Assembly (NCBI GenBank): GCA_030844895.1
Contig: CM061223.1
Span: forward strand, 107,305,186-107,369,185
Origin: Ambrosia x helenae
Taxonomy: Eukaryota; Streptophyta; Magnoliopsida; Asterales; Asteraceae
DNA length: 64,000 nucleotides
Direction: 5' to 3'
The notes under the pieces are model-generated. The model saw nothing but the letters and a program-made list of their open reading frames with translations. It was not told where the DNA came from and searched no databases. The translations under genes were made by a program, and so were the position numbers. How positions within the stretch are numbered: position 1 is the stretch's first letter; every line of letters starts with the position of its first letter. This document shows, piece by piece, positions 34,801 to 45,960 of the stretch.

Positions 34801-37800
34801 CCGCAACTCGGTTCAGGGCCTAAAAAAAGTATAGAAATATAGAGGTTTTGAATATCATCTTGAAATGCACTTAGTATTATAACAGCATTTACCTTTCCTC
34901 TTGTAATCTGATATTCATTATTGTTTATGCCCATCACAGATGTGGAACTGCCATAAGTTAACCGGAATCAAATACTTTAAAATTGATAATTATATTTGCG
35001 ACATCTCTCAGATGTCGAAACTGATACCATTCGTGTTTATTTAAACTTGATTTATACAGAAATTCTAAGCCAGTTACCTAAAACGAGCAATTTCCCTCAA
35101 CGGTCCACCAATTCCACAGCCGACATCCAACACCTTTGAAAAACATAGTAAAGTTATAATTATAACTTCAATACAGGCGTAAAACAGTTCATATCAGTTA
35201 TTTGATAACATGGTATTGAAAAAGACCTTATGTCCAGGCTTCAAGCCTAGTTGTAAGGCAAGAAAATGTTCATGTCGCTTAATGCTCTCACGAAGTGATT
35301 CCCCTTTCCATCTGCAAATAAAGTGAATATACTCAACACTTTAGCGCTGATGAAAACCGATTTACAGTCATTATCATAATATTTGTAACCGATAGTGTAT
35401 CAACCTTGGGGCAAAATGAAATGATTCTCCCCAACCATACTCGTAGAAGCTTGTGACAAGATCATAATATTTGTTAACCTGAAATATAGCAAAAAGTTTG
35501 TAATCATGGCATGGTCCTGGTCATAGTTGTCAAAAGCGCGCGTGGTGCGCGCCTAGGCGCAGCGAGGCGCACCAAGTGTGCTGCGCCCTATGAGGTGCAC
35601 ATTTAGGCGCTGAGGCACACTATCAGGTTTGTTTTCAGGCTGATTTCCGCCAAATTCAGGCTAAAAGTTGCCTAAACCTCTAAAACATCCTAAATGAGCT
35701 ATAAACAAGTCCTTAAAAACCCTAAAACATCCTAAAGTAGCTCTCAACAATCCTAAAACATCTCTAAAATCCCTAAAAATTATATTTTATACTATGCGCC
35801 TAGTTATAAAAAGCCCTCGTTTTTTATGCGCGTTGCGCCTAGGCCTTGGTTTTAAAAAGCGCGAAGCGCACTAAAGCGACGAGGTCCAAAACCGAGGCGC
35901 AAAGCGCAAATGCGGTGGGATTTTCGTACGCGAAGCGCAAGACGATTATATAATTTTTTTTATGTATGCTATAGGTTTTTAGCATCATTTACCCAAAACA
36001 TAGATACAAATAAGGTTTATACATGATTTAACAACCCTTTTAGCTACATATATAACAATTTTAAACATAAAAACACCTCCCGTACGAAGAGCGCGCGCCT
36101 CAGGGGCTTTTTTTGGCAAAAAAAACGCGCTTTTCCTGCGCTTCTTGTACAAGGTGCGCCTAGGGTTACATAAGGCGTAGAGCCTGGCGCCTCAGTGCGC
36201 TTCACGCTTAATCGCGCTCAAGGCGCGCTTTTTAAAACGTAGGCCTAGGCTCCGGGCTCGGCCTATGCGCCTTGATTGCGCCTAGGCGCTTTGACAACTA
36301 TGGTCCTGGTAATAAATTAAGTACAAGTTATAGTATTAGTAGTTGCTTCAACGGTTTAATAAACACAAAACTACAGTTATCAATACTAGGGATGCCAAGT
36401 CTTTAATTGCACTCCAGTTATCAATACTAGGGATACCAAGTCTTTAAAACATAAAATAAAACGGTTTTAGGTTGTCATATTTAACTCGTACCATAAGCAT
36501 GTTTAATTACACATGTGTTCCGGTTGACCTGCTTAATTTGATAAGGTCAACCGGCCAACCCATTTACGACTCATATAATCCATTTGTTGCAGCCTGCATA
36601 CAACTTGACCACAACCCGTTTGACTCGTTTATATAAATGGATTTCACAGGTCATGTTCAGGTTCAGATTCATCGACTAAATCCGCCAACCCGACACACTT
36701 ACCATGTCAGTGTAGTTTGCCTTCCTGTCTTCCTCCACACCTCCGAAATCCGAATGATACTTCTCATACCTGTACGAAATCGCAGAAAACGAAAAAGTTC
36801 AATTTCTATACCATCCTGCATGTGTTAAAAATTAAACCTACAATTTTCTTACAGCTTAAACTACCTTGGCTCTCCAACAGTGGTTTTTTTTTTTTTTTTA
36901 ACGGCTAATGTTACCCTCGTTATATTTTACACCAAATTAATCCAAACCAATACACCTTATAAAGATGGAAATTCCATCCATAAATACAGTAGTCCTATGT
37001 TTGGGGTAGGGGCCTTTGCTTTTGAAATAAATTATTAATCATTCTTTAAATCATAATAATCAATTTCAGTTTCAAAACACACATTAAACAGTCTATATAG
37101 TGTGGGACTGTTTAACAACAACATCATATCCATAAATGTCACATTCACCAAGTTTTAGTGTAGGACTAGCCCACTTGGTAGAGGCGCATGCCATGGCGAA
37201 GCTTGAGAATTTGGACCGGGGGTCAGAAGCATGGGCGTAGCTTTTAACGGCGGGGAGGGAAGTTATGATTATATAGTATTCGTACAAATTTTTTTTGTAT
37301 ATACGGTTTCGACCCCCCGAAACTAGTGATTTCTGATCATCCGGTGACTTCCGACTAGGGATGAGCTCGGGACGGTATCGTACCAAACCGATACCGATCC
37401 CGACAATACCGATACCGAAAAGTCCAAAAAACCAATACCGATACCGAACACATACAGTACGGTACGGTACGGTATCGGTACGGTACCGGTATGGTATCGG
37501 TATTTTGCCTTAAAATACCGATACCATACTGATCACCTACCGATACCGATAATACCAAAACCGAAAATCCATAAATATGGGTACCGATACCGATCCCGAA
37601 ACACCTCGGTTTGGTATTGGTTTGGTACGGTATCGGGATCGGGACGGGATCGGTATTCGGCCTTGTATGCACATCCCTACTTCCGACCCCCCGAAGTTTC
37701 GGGTCAAGCTTCGCCTTGGAAGTATATAACTAATTTAAAAAAAAACCCGGGGGTTCGAAACTGTATATACCGAAAAAAATCTTTAGGAATACTATATACT

Positions 37801-38144
37801 CGGAATTTCTGAGCGAAAATTTAGGGGGGCGGGCCCCCTCCACCCTCCGATTTTTTTTGAAGCTCCGCTACTGGTAGGTAGAGCCGTAGAGTACCGTAGA
37901 GTAGAGTAACGTTTGCCGTTTATAATATAAAAACACTAACTGTTACTTAAAAACAGTTGAGATCTGGACTGTTTTTAATCAAACACACACTCAAAAACCT
38001 TAATAATCCACACATTTAAATCATCTTATAAACAGAGATCTAAACGTATATTATATTATACCTATCAACAGCTGAAAGAACATCATCCTTTTCGATTTTC
38101 CCACCAAGTCCAGATGCAAGATCAAACGCTCCAGATTTCGACAT
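31816..38144 (-). CDS. SMT1: cycloartenol / sterol C24-methyltransferase
   Basis: Thirteen exons on the minus strand: 38144-38062, 36769-36703, 35478-35405, 35311-35227, 35133-35078, 34947-34893, 34819-34772, 34281-34198, 34105-33989, 33065-32982, 32901-32776, 32045-31948 and 31867-31816. All have GT-AG borders and together read in one frame of 342 residues with no stop. Residues 62-72 (YEYGWGESFHF) are the sterol-binding motif, 104-113 (VLDVGCGIGG) the S-adenosylmethionine motif, and 175-183 (IEATCHAPD) another family signature. The C-terminus ends FFLARKPL. Plant SMT1 adds the first C24 methyl group to cycloartenol at the endoplasmic reticulum, opening the route to campesterol and sitosterol. 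The length matches the plant family (about 336-346). The exon 12 donor overlaps an in-frame TAA, so skipping the last intron would still yield a slightly shorter protein. The start follows AGGTA at a possible 5'-UTR splice acceptor. Introns are loaded with MITEs but splice signals look intact. Confidence 0.93.
32159..32566. mobile_element. hAT-like MITE in SMT1 intron 11
   Basis: The ends TTGGTTTAAAAAAGCGCG and TGCGCTTTTTAGAACCCAG form imperfect inverted repeats. Flanks TTGTTAAC and TTGTAAAC match at 7 of 8 bases. The interior is dominated by GCGCCTCAGG and GGCGCGCC palindromes. Confidence 0.65.
33128..33498. mobile_element. hAT-like MITE in SMT1 intron 9
   Basis: A perfect 8-bp duplication, CATACAGG (33120-33127, 33499-33506), flanks ends CATGGTTTAAAAAAAGCGC and TTCTTTTAAACTTTG. 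Same AGGCGC-rich family as the elements in introns 2, 7 and 11. Confidence 0.8.
34353..34721. mobile_element. hAT-like MITE in SMT1 intron 7
   Basis: A GGCGCTAGGCAGGCG start and CGCCTAGAGCG end face each other, with GATTGTAGAA and TTTTTACAAC outer parts. Flanks GTGTGCAC and GTGTGCGC match at 7 of 8 bases, although the left flank lies in a GT repeat. Confidence 0.6.
35522..36302. mobile_element. hAT-like element with nested relative in SMT1 intron 2
   Basis: The ends CATAGTTGTCAAAAGCGC and GCGCTTTGACAACTATG are inverted repeats flanked by the perfect 8-bp duplication GTCCTGGT (35514-35521, 36303-36310). A second AGCGC-rich element, bounded by TTGGTTTTAAAAAGCGCG and CGCGCTTTTTAAAACG at about 35844-36241, appears nested inside. 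Confidence 0.85.
37230..37875. mobile_element. CAGTGG-type hAT MITE remnants in SMT1 intron 1
   Basis: Sequence with GGGCGTAGCTTTTAACGG, GTATATACGGTTTCGACCCC and GTTTCGGGTCAAGCTTCG matches the family of the intact element at 49267-49483. A second partial copy lies at about 37742-37872. The first copy is split by the insertion at 37356-37679. Confidence 0.65.
37356..37679. mobile_element. hAT MITE with GGTATCGGTA-rich interior
   Basis: The ends TAGGGATGAGC and GCACATCCCTA are flanked by the perfect 8-bp duplication CTTCCGAC (37348-37355, 37680-37687). The interior is ACCGATACCG repeats in both orientations. Nested in another MITE within SMT1 intron 1. Confidence 0.88.
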
Positions 38145-39923
38145 TACCTAACAATGCATGAATTCCGATCAAAAATTCATCACAAAATCGCCTTTTTTAT
38201 AATATTTTTTATTTTATTATTTTTTTTAACGTCTAACAAAGTCCGACCACCTAAGTATAGGCAAAAGGACACCCGGGCCCGCAAATGCAGACAACGTTGG
38301 TGACCCGTCACCAATTCTAGAGAAAACCTCCGCTTTAAGTCCCACTGTATCAAAACCCCTGCTCGTGACATTTTGTCACGTGCAAGAGTTTTAACAGGGA
38401 ACATAAAAAGTCATCTGGATACCGCTAGAGTCCGACGCCTTTATTACAAAATAGGATAATTTAGCATGTAAAACTGGAATTAAAAAAAAAAAAAAAATCT
38501 TACAAATTGCTTGTGAGAATGCACAATCTGAAGATGAATGTATCAGTTTGTGTGTTTGTTTAAGTTTAAAAATAAAATTAAAAAAAAAAAAAAGAGTCAA
38601 AAGCCAAATAAGCAAAGACACGTGGTGGGGATTTAGCCGGCTGGATATTACTTGTATCATCCACTCACGTTCTTTCAAACTTTTAAATTGTGTTTTGATT
38701 TGAGTGAATTATAGATTACGTCCCTCTACTCTTGCTTAACTTGTGTTTTCACTTTTCAGTCTAAAGACTTTCATTTTGCTTCTATGTTAATCTAGACAAG
38801 TTATTTAAGTTTAAACTAACTTATGAGAACCGCATGATCATCTGTATGCGGTGTTTTGAAACCTGGACTGGACTGGCTGGTCGGACTGAGAATGGGAACG
38901 TGGACTGGTTTGGGTTAAGGTAGTGGAATGGTTGTTCAGCGAACCAGGGGTGGATTGGTGAACTGTAGGTCGGACCGGGATTAATTTAGGAGGGTTGAAC
39001 CGGTTTTTTGATGTATTTCCTCAAATCTTATTCTATTAATTTTTATTTTATAACATTTAAGATACCATCAGGTTTGACCGCGTGAACTTGTGGATCGATT
39101 AAAAGACGGTTTGATGTCCGGTTCTGAAAACATTATGTATGTGTAATGGATGACAACTAATTGGAAGTAGGGATAGAAAGAGAAGGAAATGGTTACATAA
39201 GTGACTAATTATCTTTAGGGGTTATTTGACAACTTCTGCGTTAGTAAGTATTGAGCCAATAAGAGGCTTGACTAGGTAATGTTGATTGTTGATTGTCTTT
39301 TCCGATTAGAATTAAGATATGAAAAAAAAATTTAATCGTGAATTACACCGATTCCTTGTTTCCTATTGTCGTCACCCCATGTTTTTTTTTGCCCCTTTTT
39401 ATTTTATAATTAGGTTCAAAAGGTAATTGGGTTTATATAATTGGATTATGTTTTTTTAGAAAGGTTAATATTTTAAAAAATGATATATGTTATTTGCTTT
39501 TAAACTTTATAGACTTTTTTTTTTAAATAATGTTACATATAAAATATATAAGGTATATCAAAAATTTGGACCCCTGAAATAATGGCCGTGTTCGATCGCA
39601 CCTATTACACCTCCCTAAAGCCGACCATGGGGATGGATGTAGAGGTGCACAAAAGAACCAGACTAAATGAAAACCCGAAATCTGGTATTGAGGAACTGGT
39701 TTCATGCTTATTCTTTTAAACCGGTTCCAACCCGGTTATATATGATTTGAGCTGCTCAAAACCTAGGAAAAAAACACAGGAACCAGAACCAAATTCCCCC
39801 TCCAAGGCTATTGACTAGAATCGGAACCAGTTTCGAATTAAAAAATTTTGAAATATGCACCACCAGATGGATGAAGAAGAAGAGGCGTGAGGCTTAGGGT
39901 ATTGAGATTTATATAGAGTATAA
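38145..39923. other. upstream region of SMT1 with retroposon fragment
   Basis: Holds the SMT1 5' flank. At about 38205-38400 a T-rich end followed by AACGTCTAACAAAGTCCGACC reads on the minus strand as a LINE/SINE-like 3' end with A-tail. Two poly-A runs occur at about 38480-38497 and 38580-38593. At about 39640-39825 a CCGGTTCCAACCCGG-rich stretch may be a hAT remnant. No other gene. Confidence 0.4.
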
Positions 39924-40245
39924 GAGCACTCACATCCAATCCACCAAATGTATGTGAGTGTGTCCACCAAATTATATAGGGTGAGTGTAAGTGGTTGTGA
40001 GTGGAGGAGAGATAAAAATATTTGGTGAAAGCACTGTTCCACCCTAAATATGAAAAGCTACTGTTCACCCCTATATATTTTTTAATCTTTTTGTAAATAG
40101 TTGTGAGTGAGGATAGAGAAAATGTAATGATAAAAGTATGAAAAAGTATTATTATTTTAATTAGGGGAGAGGAGATTTAGGGGTGAAGTAGTGATTTTTA
40201 GTATAATTTGATGGATGAGATTTGGTGGAGGGGATGTGAATGCTC
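39924..40245. mobile_element. PIF/Harbinger MITE
   Basis: The ends GAGCACTCACATCC and GGATGTGAATGCTC are flanked by the 3-bp duplication TAA (39921-39923, 40246-40248). Noncoding, 322 bp. Confidence 0.8.
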
Positions 40246-40329
40246 TAACTAGTGGGGTTCTCGCGTGCGTTGCTGCGCGTTCGCTGTCATTATTGTTTGG
40301 TTTATTAGGGTACCAATGCGACAATAGGG

Positions 40330-40770
40330 AAAAAAATATACAATGCCACTCACAAAGCCTCAAACCTATGATCTCTCATCTCAAATCACTACACCACCAA
40401 CCTAAATTATGATTTTATATGAAACCAATCATACTTAATGTTAAATAATGTTGTGGAAACTAAAAATAAAATAAAATGCTCTAGCCAAGTTTTGAACCTA
40501 TTACTTCTCATTAAAGGGGTGCACCTCATACCACTACACCACAAAACCAACTTGTGTTTTAGTGTGAAATCAATTATTTAATATGAAATAATGTTGTGGA
40601 AAATACTATTAAACTCATAATGTGTGGAAACTAAAAATAAAATTAAATGCCCTAGAGAAGTTTGAACCCATGACCTCTCAATAAAGGAATGCAACTCATA
40701 CCACTACACCACAAAGCCAACTTGTGTTTTAATGTGAAATCAATTATATTTAATATGAAATAATGTTGTA
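40330..40770 (-). repeat. tandem array of three tRNA-like units
   Basis: Three related units of about 150-170 bases. On the minus strand each contains an A-box-like TGGTGTAGTGGTATGAG and a B-box-like GGTTCAAA about 35 bases later (GGTCATGGGTTCAAAC in the last). The units also share TTAATATGAAATAATGTTGT between them. The first unit is the most diverged. Confidence 0.65.
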
Positions 40771-41104
40771 AAAATATAATAGTCTTTTACTTAAATTTAA
40801 GAGAAAATTGCAGTTTTCGTCCCTGTGGTTTGCCTAAACTAACAGGTTCAGCCCAGGCTTAACACCCTGAGTACCTGTGGTTTCATTTTCTAACACTTTA
40901 CGTCCCTGAGACTAACGTCGTTAGTTGTTCCGTTAGTTTTTTGGTAAATTGACTAATATACCCTTAATTTTTTGGGTGAAATGACCCTTATACCCTCCAA
41001 TCTTCTTCCCCAACCCACCCCTTCTTCCCCAACCACCCAACCACCCACCACCACCATCTCCACCACCATTTCAAGAGAGAAACAAGACTATTGAAGAAAA
41101 TAAT

Positions 41105-41755
41105 AATATACCCTTAATTTTTCAGTCTCAGATGTTAATTCGATCACTAAAGATGAATATTGATCGTACAATTCAGCATTTCCTTTTGTCATATCTTCAT
41201 ATGACTTTTGGAGTGTGTTGCATTCCTCTATGAGATTTTCAGCAGATTCTTGCAACTTTTGCTTTTCAGCTTTCACGTATTCACACTCCTCTTGAGCGAT
41301 TAACAGTAATTTCTCAACATCATGTAGGTTATTGACTTCATTTTGAAGATCTGGTTTTTCAGATTCAGATTGTTCCAACTCCAATCTAGTCATTTCGTGC
41401 TCGTCTCTGACCCATGTTAATTGATCTTCTAATTCAGAAACACGTTCCAGTAATTTGATGTTTTCTTCTTCCATTTCAAACAAACAAAGCTCCATTTCAT
41501 TCTTGACTCTTTCGAGCTTCATTGCTTTCTCTTCAAGTAATTTATTAGCAGAAATTTGTGAATCAAGACTGCTGCTAAGCACCACTTGATCATTTCTTAC
41601 ATTATCTAAACATATAGAGGTTACATTGCTCTCATTCAATGAAATTGTTATTTTATCTTGTAGCTCTTCTTTCTCCTTTTCAAGATCAGAAATGCGAGCT
41701 TCTTGCTCAACATTCCGACTCTCGTGCTCTTGACATTTCAAACTACAGTCTTCTA
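41105..41755 (-). pseudogene. captured coiled-coil gene fragment, minus copy
   Basis: An open frame of about 215 codons, rich in Glu, Lys and Leu with heptad-like spacing (EMEEENIKLLERVSELEDQL), reads through without stops. It is a fragment of a long coiled-coil protein of the kinesin tail or myosin-like type; I cannot name the parent. It lacks a natural start or terminus and runs into the element terminal repeat at EKLR, where the AATTAAGGGTATATTA of the repeat begins. Confidence 0.7.
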
Positions 41756-41877
41756 GAAGCTTATTATTTTCTTCAATAGTCTTGTTTCTCTCTTGAAATG
41801 GTGGTGGTGGTGGTGTTGCAGGTGGTGGTGGAGATGGTGGTGGTCAGTGGTTGGGTGGGTTAGGAAGAAGGGGTGCT

Positions 41878-42345
41878 TAGCAGCAGTCTTGATTCACAAA
41901 TTTCTGCTAATAAATTACTTGAAGAGAAAGCAATGAAGCTCGAAAGAGTCAAGAATGAAATGGAGCTTTGTTTGTTTGAAATGGAAGAAGAAAACATCAA
42001 ATTACTGGAACGTGTTTCTGAATTAGAAGATCAATTAACATGGGTCAGAGACGAGCACGAAATGACTAGATTGGAGTTGGAACAATCTGAATCTGAAAAA
42101 CCAGATCTTCAAAATGAAGTCAATAACCTACAGGATGTTGAGAAATTACTGTTAATCGCTCAAGAGGAGTGTGAATACGTGAAAGCTGAAAAGCAAAAGT
42201 TGCAAGAATCTGCTGAAAATCTCATAGAGGAATGCAACACACTCCAAAAGTCATATGAAGATATGACAAAAGGAAATGCTGAATTGTACGATCAATATTC
42301 ATCTTTAGTGATCGAATTAACATCTGAGACTGAAAAATTAAGGGT
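41878..42345 (+). pseudogene. captured coiled-coil gene fragment, plus copy
   Basis: Inverted copy of part of the minus fragment, starting at SSSLDSQISANKLLEEKAM. The translations differ by a single His/Gln by eye (NNLHDVE versus NNLQDVE). Transcription through either copy would make a long hairpin RNA. Confidence 0.75.
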
Positions 42346-42954
42346 ATATTATTATTTTCTTCAATAGTCTTGTTTCTCTCTTGAAATGGTGGTGGAGATG
42401 GTGGTGGTCAGTGGTTGGGTGGGTTAGGAAGAAGGGGTGGGTTGGGAAAGAAGATGGGAGGGTATAAGAGTCATTTCACCCAAAAAAATTAAGGGTATAT
42501 TAGTCAATTTACCAAAAAACTAACGGAACAACTAACGACGTTAGTCTCAGGGACGTAAAGTGTTAGAAAATGAAACCACAGATACTCAGGGTGTTAAGTC
42601 TGGGCAGAACCTGTTAGTTTAGGCAAACCACAGAGACGAAAACTGCATTTTCTCTAAATTTAATGGAAAGTTTCATAAACGATGGCTAAAAAAAATCAAA
42701 TGTGCTATTTGTCTTTACTTAAGGATCAAACTTGTAATACAGGTAAACTAGATGGCACATATGTATAATTAACTCAAAAATAGAATAGGATATGACGAGA
42801 TCGAATATGAAGTTAATATAGTGGTGAAGAAACAAATTAAACAAGTGCACACATGACATTGTCTGGACTATAGTGAATTATATTTTTATTTCATTTCTTA
42901 TGATTTGTCTTGAAAATTATGAAGTTTATAGGGAATCCTTAATTTTAAAATTAT

Positions 42955-43100
42955 GGACAACCCCTTGTGGTATGATGGTAAATGTGTTGAGATTTCAAAT
43001 AAAAGGTTGAGAGTTCAAGCCTTATAAGAGGAAAAAAAAAAACAGGGTGTAAGAAATGGAAGAGAAAATTAACTGTTAAAAAAAAAAAAAAAAAAAAACT
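42955..43100 (+). repeat. tRNA-derived SINE
   Basis: A-box-like TGGTATGATGGTAAATG and B-box-like GAGAGTTCAAGCC about 35 bases apart are followed by a short body and a 22-base poly-A end (43078-43099). Target duplication not clear. Confidence 0.5.
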
Positions 43101-45776
43101 AGTATTAGCAACCCGCGTTTTGACACCGGAGTAAAACCTTTGAAAAACACTAATATCAAGATGTCATCATGAATCCATACGTTATGATACCGGTATTAGT
43201 ACGGTTTAAAATGTATATAGAAAAGAACGTAGCGATGATATATTCATAAACCTCATAAAAGTAACGTTGTTGTATCATATAACAAAAAGACACTACAGAG
43301 CAATATGAATAAATTTTAAGGTGAAAACACGTAAATTTACACTACAGAGCAAAAGAACGACAGGAGCCGGTGGGTCCAACTATCATTCGCCCATGATTAC
43401 AACAGTTAGATACGAACTTTAGTAACATACCCAAAAAATAAAGGTGCTACAAAACATGGAGTGGTAACTAAAACCGATTTATAAACTGGAACTAAAACCG
43501 GTATTAAAACCAGCTTGGCAAGAATTGGAATGAAAGATTATATAATAGCTTGTAGAGATTTTATTATATAATAGCTTGTAGAGATTTTATAAACAAAGGG
43601 TATGTTTGGCATTAGCCGGTAACTGTAGTTTTTTAAATATATTTTTACGTTTGAGAGAGTAAGTGGATCTTTTAATAAAATATATAAAATGAACAAAATG
43701 GGCATAAAAAAAACTTACATGCATGTTTTTTTTTAATTGTAAAATGAGTATTTGTGTCATTTTACTCGTAGCTAGTATGAGTTTTTTCTTAAACGAGTGA
43801 ATTACAAGTTTTGTCATTTATCTTTATATCAATTTGCAACGATTGTCCATTGCCTTTAAAATTGACGAGCTTTGCACTTTATGTTTCAAAATATTGTATG
43901 CCTAAGGTCTGTTTCGTATGGGGTAATGGAATGGATGAGGGAATGAAATGGAGAAAGTAATGGAATAAACGAATGAATGAAATGGATGATTCATTACTTT
44001 ATATTGTTTGGTATATATATAGGAAAAGACAAAGGAATACAATCGGCGGTGGTTGTTGGCAGCGGGTGCCGGCAACAGTGGTTGGTGGTGGCGGAGGTGG
44101 AGGTGGTCGGTGGCAGCGACGACGATGGGTGGTGGTGGTGGTGATAGTAGCGGTGATGGTGGTCGGTGGCGGTGGGTGGCGGGAGTGACGACGACAATGT
44201 TGATTCGGATTCGGGAGTTCGTGAACAAGTCAACTAGCGTGACGTTTTTCGGATCTAAATGGATTATATAGAAATCATAAGTGTAACAAACCCCGCATCT
44301 AATAATCCGGGACAAAAACGTGATTAACTTACACTTTTCCATTTGTATTTTATCTTTACTTATAAAAATTAATACCTTAATGCCAACCTCATTTTAGTCT
44401 TAAAAGTTTATATTTTAACAAAGTGTGTATCTTTATTTTGTTGGCCTTCAACCAATTCAAATGTCTAATTTTCACCACTATTTGCATCAAGACCTCGTCC
44501 ACCACTTCAAGTTTGCATTCCAACGTTGCAACACCTCCCCAACGTGGGTTCTCTAAACCAAATCGATGTCTTGATTTAAATAAATAAGTAAATAAATAAA
44601 TTCACTAATTTGAAATAAAAAAATATACGTCCACTAAAACAAACTAATATTATACCAACTGGTCATGTTTGAAACGAACATTAGCACCCCTACCTAACAC
44701 CCTTACATTTAGTCAATTGATTTCACAATCTAACTTCATAATGTTTTGTCGCAATATGAGTCAAGGAAATTTCGGAGAAATGGAAGAGAATATTGATTAT
44801 AATGAAAAAATTAGAAAAAAAGTCGATGCTAATATATGATACTAGACTAGTAGGAAACCCGCGCGATGCGGCGGGAGTGACACTTTGCTTGGTATCTATT
44901 TTAGGTGAAATCAAACTGTATCAGTTTCGATTTCGATTTGGGTCAATTTACCGGTTTTGATTCCCAAACTGTTTTTTTTTAATCTCTGCTTTTGTCCCTG
45001 TAATAATCCCAAAACAGGCCTACATTGTGGACTTGTTATTGTTTAAGCCTAGATATAACATTCCTCTAAGCATCAGTCGTCCATTTCATGTTGGCCTTTG
45101 CTCCCTAGAATTGCAGCAATCACATGTAAACTGCAATGTCACTTGGGAACATAAATTTTCATTTTGGCCCAAACCATTATTTAAAGGGATATCATACCTC
45201 CAGCATAAGAATACAAAGTCGTAACTTTGCTGAACATGTCGTTAAAAATCTCTTAGATGGTTCGACTACCATAACACCCAAGTTCAGCCTCTCAGAAGGC
45301 TTTAAGTTGCTGCAAAATTTTCAATATTTGAACAAATCATCAATAGTCCCACAAATGTATGAGCATCAGGGGACACCATTGCAGTAATAAATAATAATTA
45401 AAAATCCTCAACAAATTTAAGCTACACCATAATGCAAACAATCAAGATCATAAAATGGTAATTTTGCAACATCGACTCTTGCAACACTGCTTCATGCACT
45501 TTCTTCATAGAGATTAAGCTTACAAAATGTTGGATTAAAATCATGAACTCTTGAATGTGTTTGGAAACAAAAAACCATATAAGATAAGTTTTGGTTCTTA
45601 AGCATATAATGTAGTTTTGTTTGTTCAGCAATGGCCATTTCTAATCTTTGTGACCAGTCAACACAGAATGACAACACAGTAAACATTTTATTAGTTCTAG
45701 ATAAAAATGATAAAACTTAATAATAGATTATATTGTTTCATAAACATCCAAAAACAATGCAAATAACTTTCAAGTT
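43101..45776. other. intergenic, low-complexity and MITE-like remnants
   Basis: No gene. A 26-base direct repeat (ATTATATAATAGCTTGTAGA units) is at about 43537-43600. A GGTAATGGAATGG-type MITE-like stretch starts near 43907. GGTGGTGGCGG low complexity fills 44040-44195 and gives glycine/proline open frames. An ACCCGCGCGATGCGGCGGG terminus-like motif at about 44858-44877 resembles ends of other plant repeats. Confidence 0.4.
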
Positions 45777-45960
45777 TTTTTTTTTTTTTTTTTTTTTGAA
45801 CGGCATCTCGCTCAGGGCTATACATGAGCATAGTCCGGCCGACGTGGGATTCGAATCGGACACTCCAGGGTAGGAAACAGGCTCAGCCTGAAAACCTCCC
45901 ACCTCACCTGCAGCCAGTGGGAATCGAATTCAGTTTACGAAATACCATTTCCATTCTTTC
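45777..45960 (-). repeat. retroposon 3' end with poly-A (minus strand)
   Basis: A 22-base T-run followed by GAACGGCATCTCGCTCAGG reads on the minus strand as a GCCGTTC-polyA end. The upstream part carries GATTCGAATCGG, a B-box-like motif. LINE or tRNA-derived SINE; class not settled. Confidence 0.45.

Larger units (their letters stand above)
40801..42654. mobile_element. Mutator-like foldback element with captured gene (Pack-MULE)
   Basis: The perfect 9-bp duplication TAAATTTAA (40792-40800, 42655-42663) and inverted termini starting GAGAAAATTGCAGTTTTCG identify a Mutator-like element. Arms of about 783 bases (40801-41583 and 41872-42654) are nearly perfect inverted copies. Each arm holds an outer terminal repeat and about 450 bases of a captured coiled-coil coding fragment. 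The central 41584-41871 holds further captured sequence in minus orientation plus an extra partial copy of the right inner terminal repeat. No transposase. Confidence 0.88.

Noticed and set aside
43902..44342. Proline- or glycine-rich open frames
   Set aside because: Both strands are open only because of GGTGGTGGCGG low-complexity sequence.
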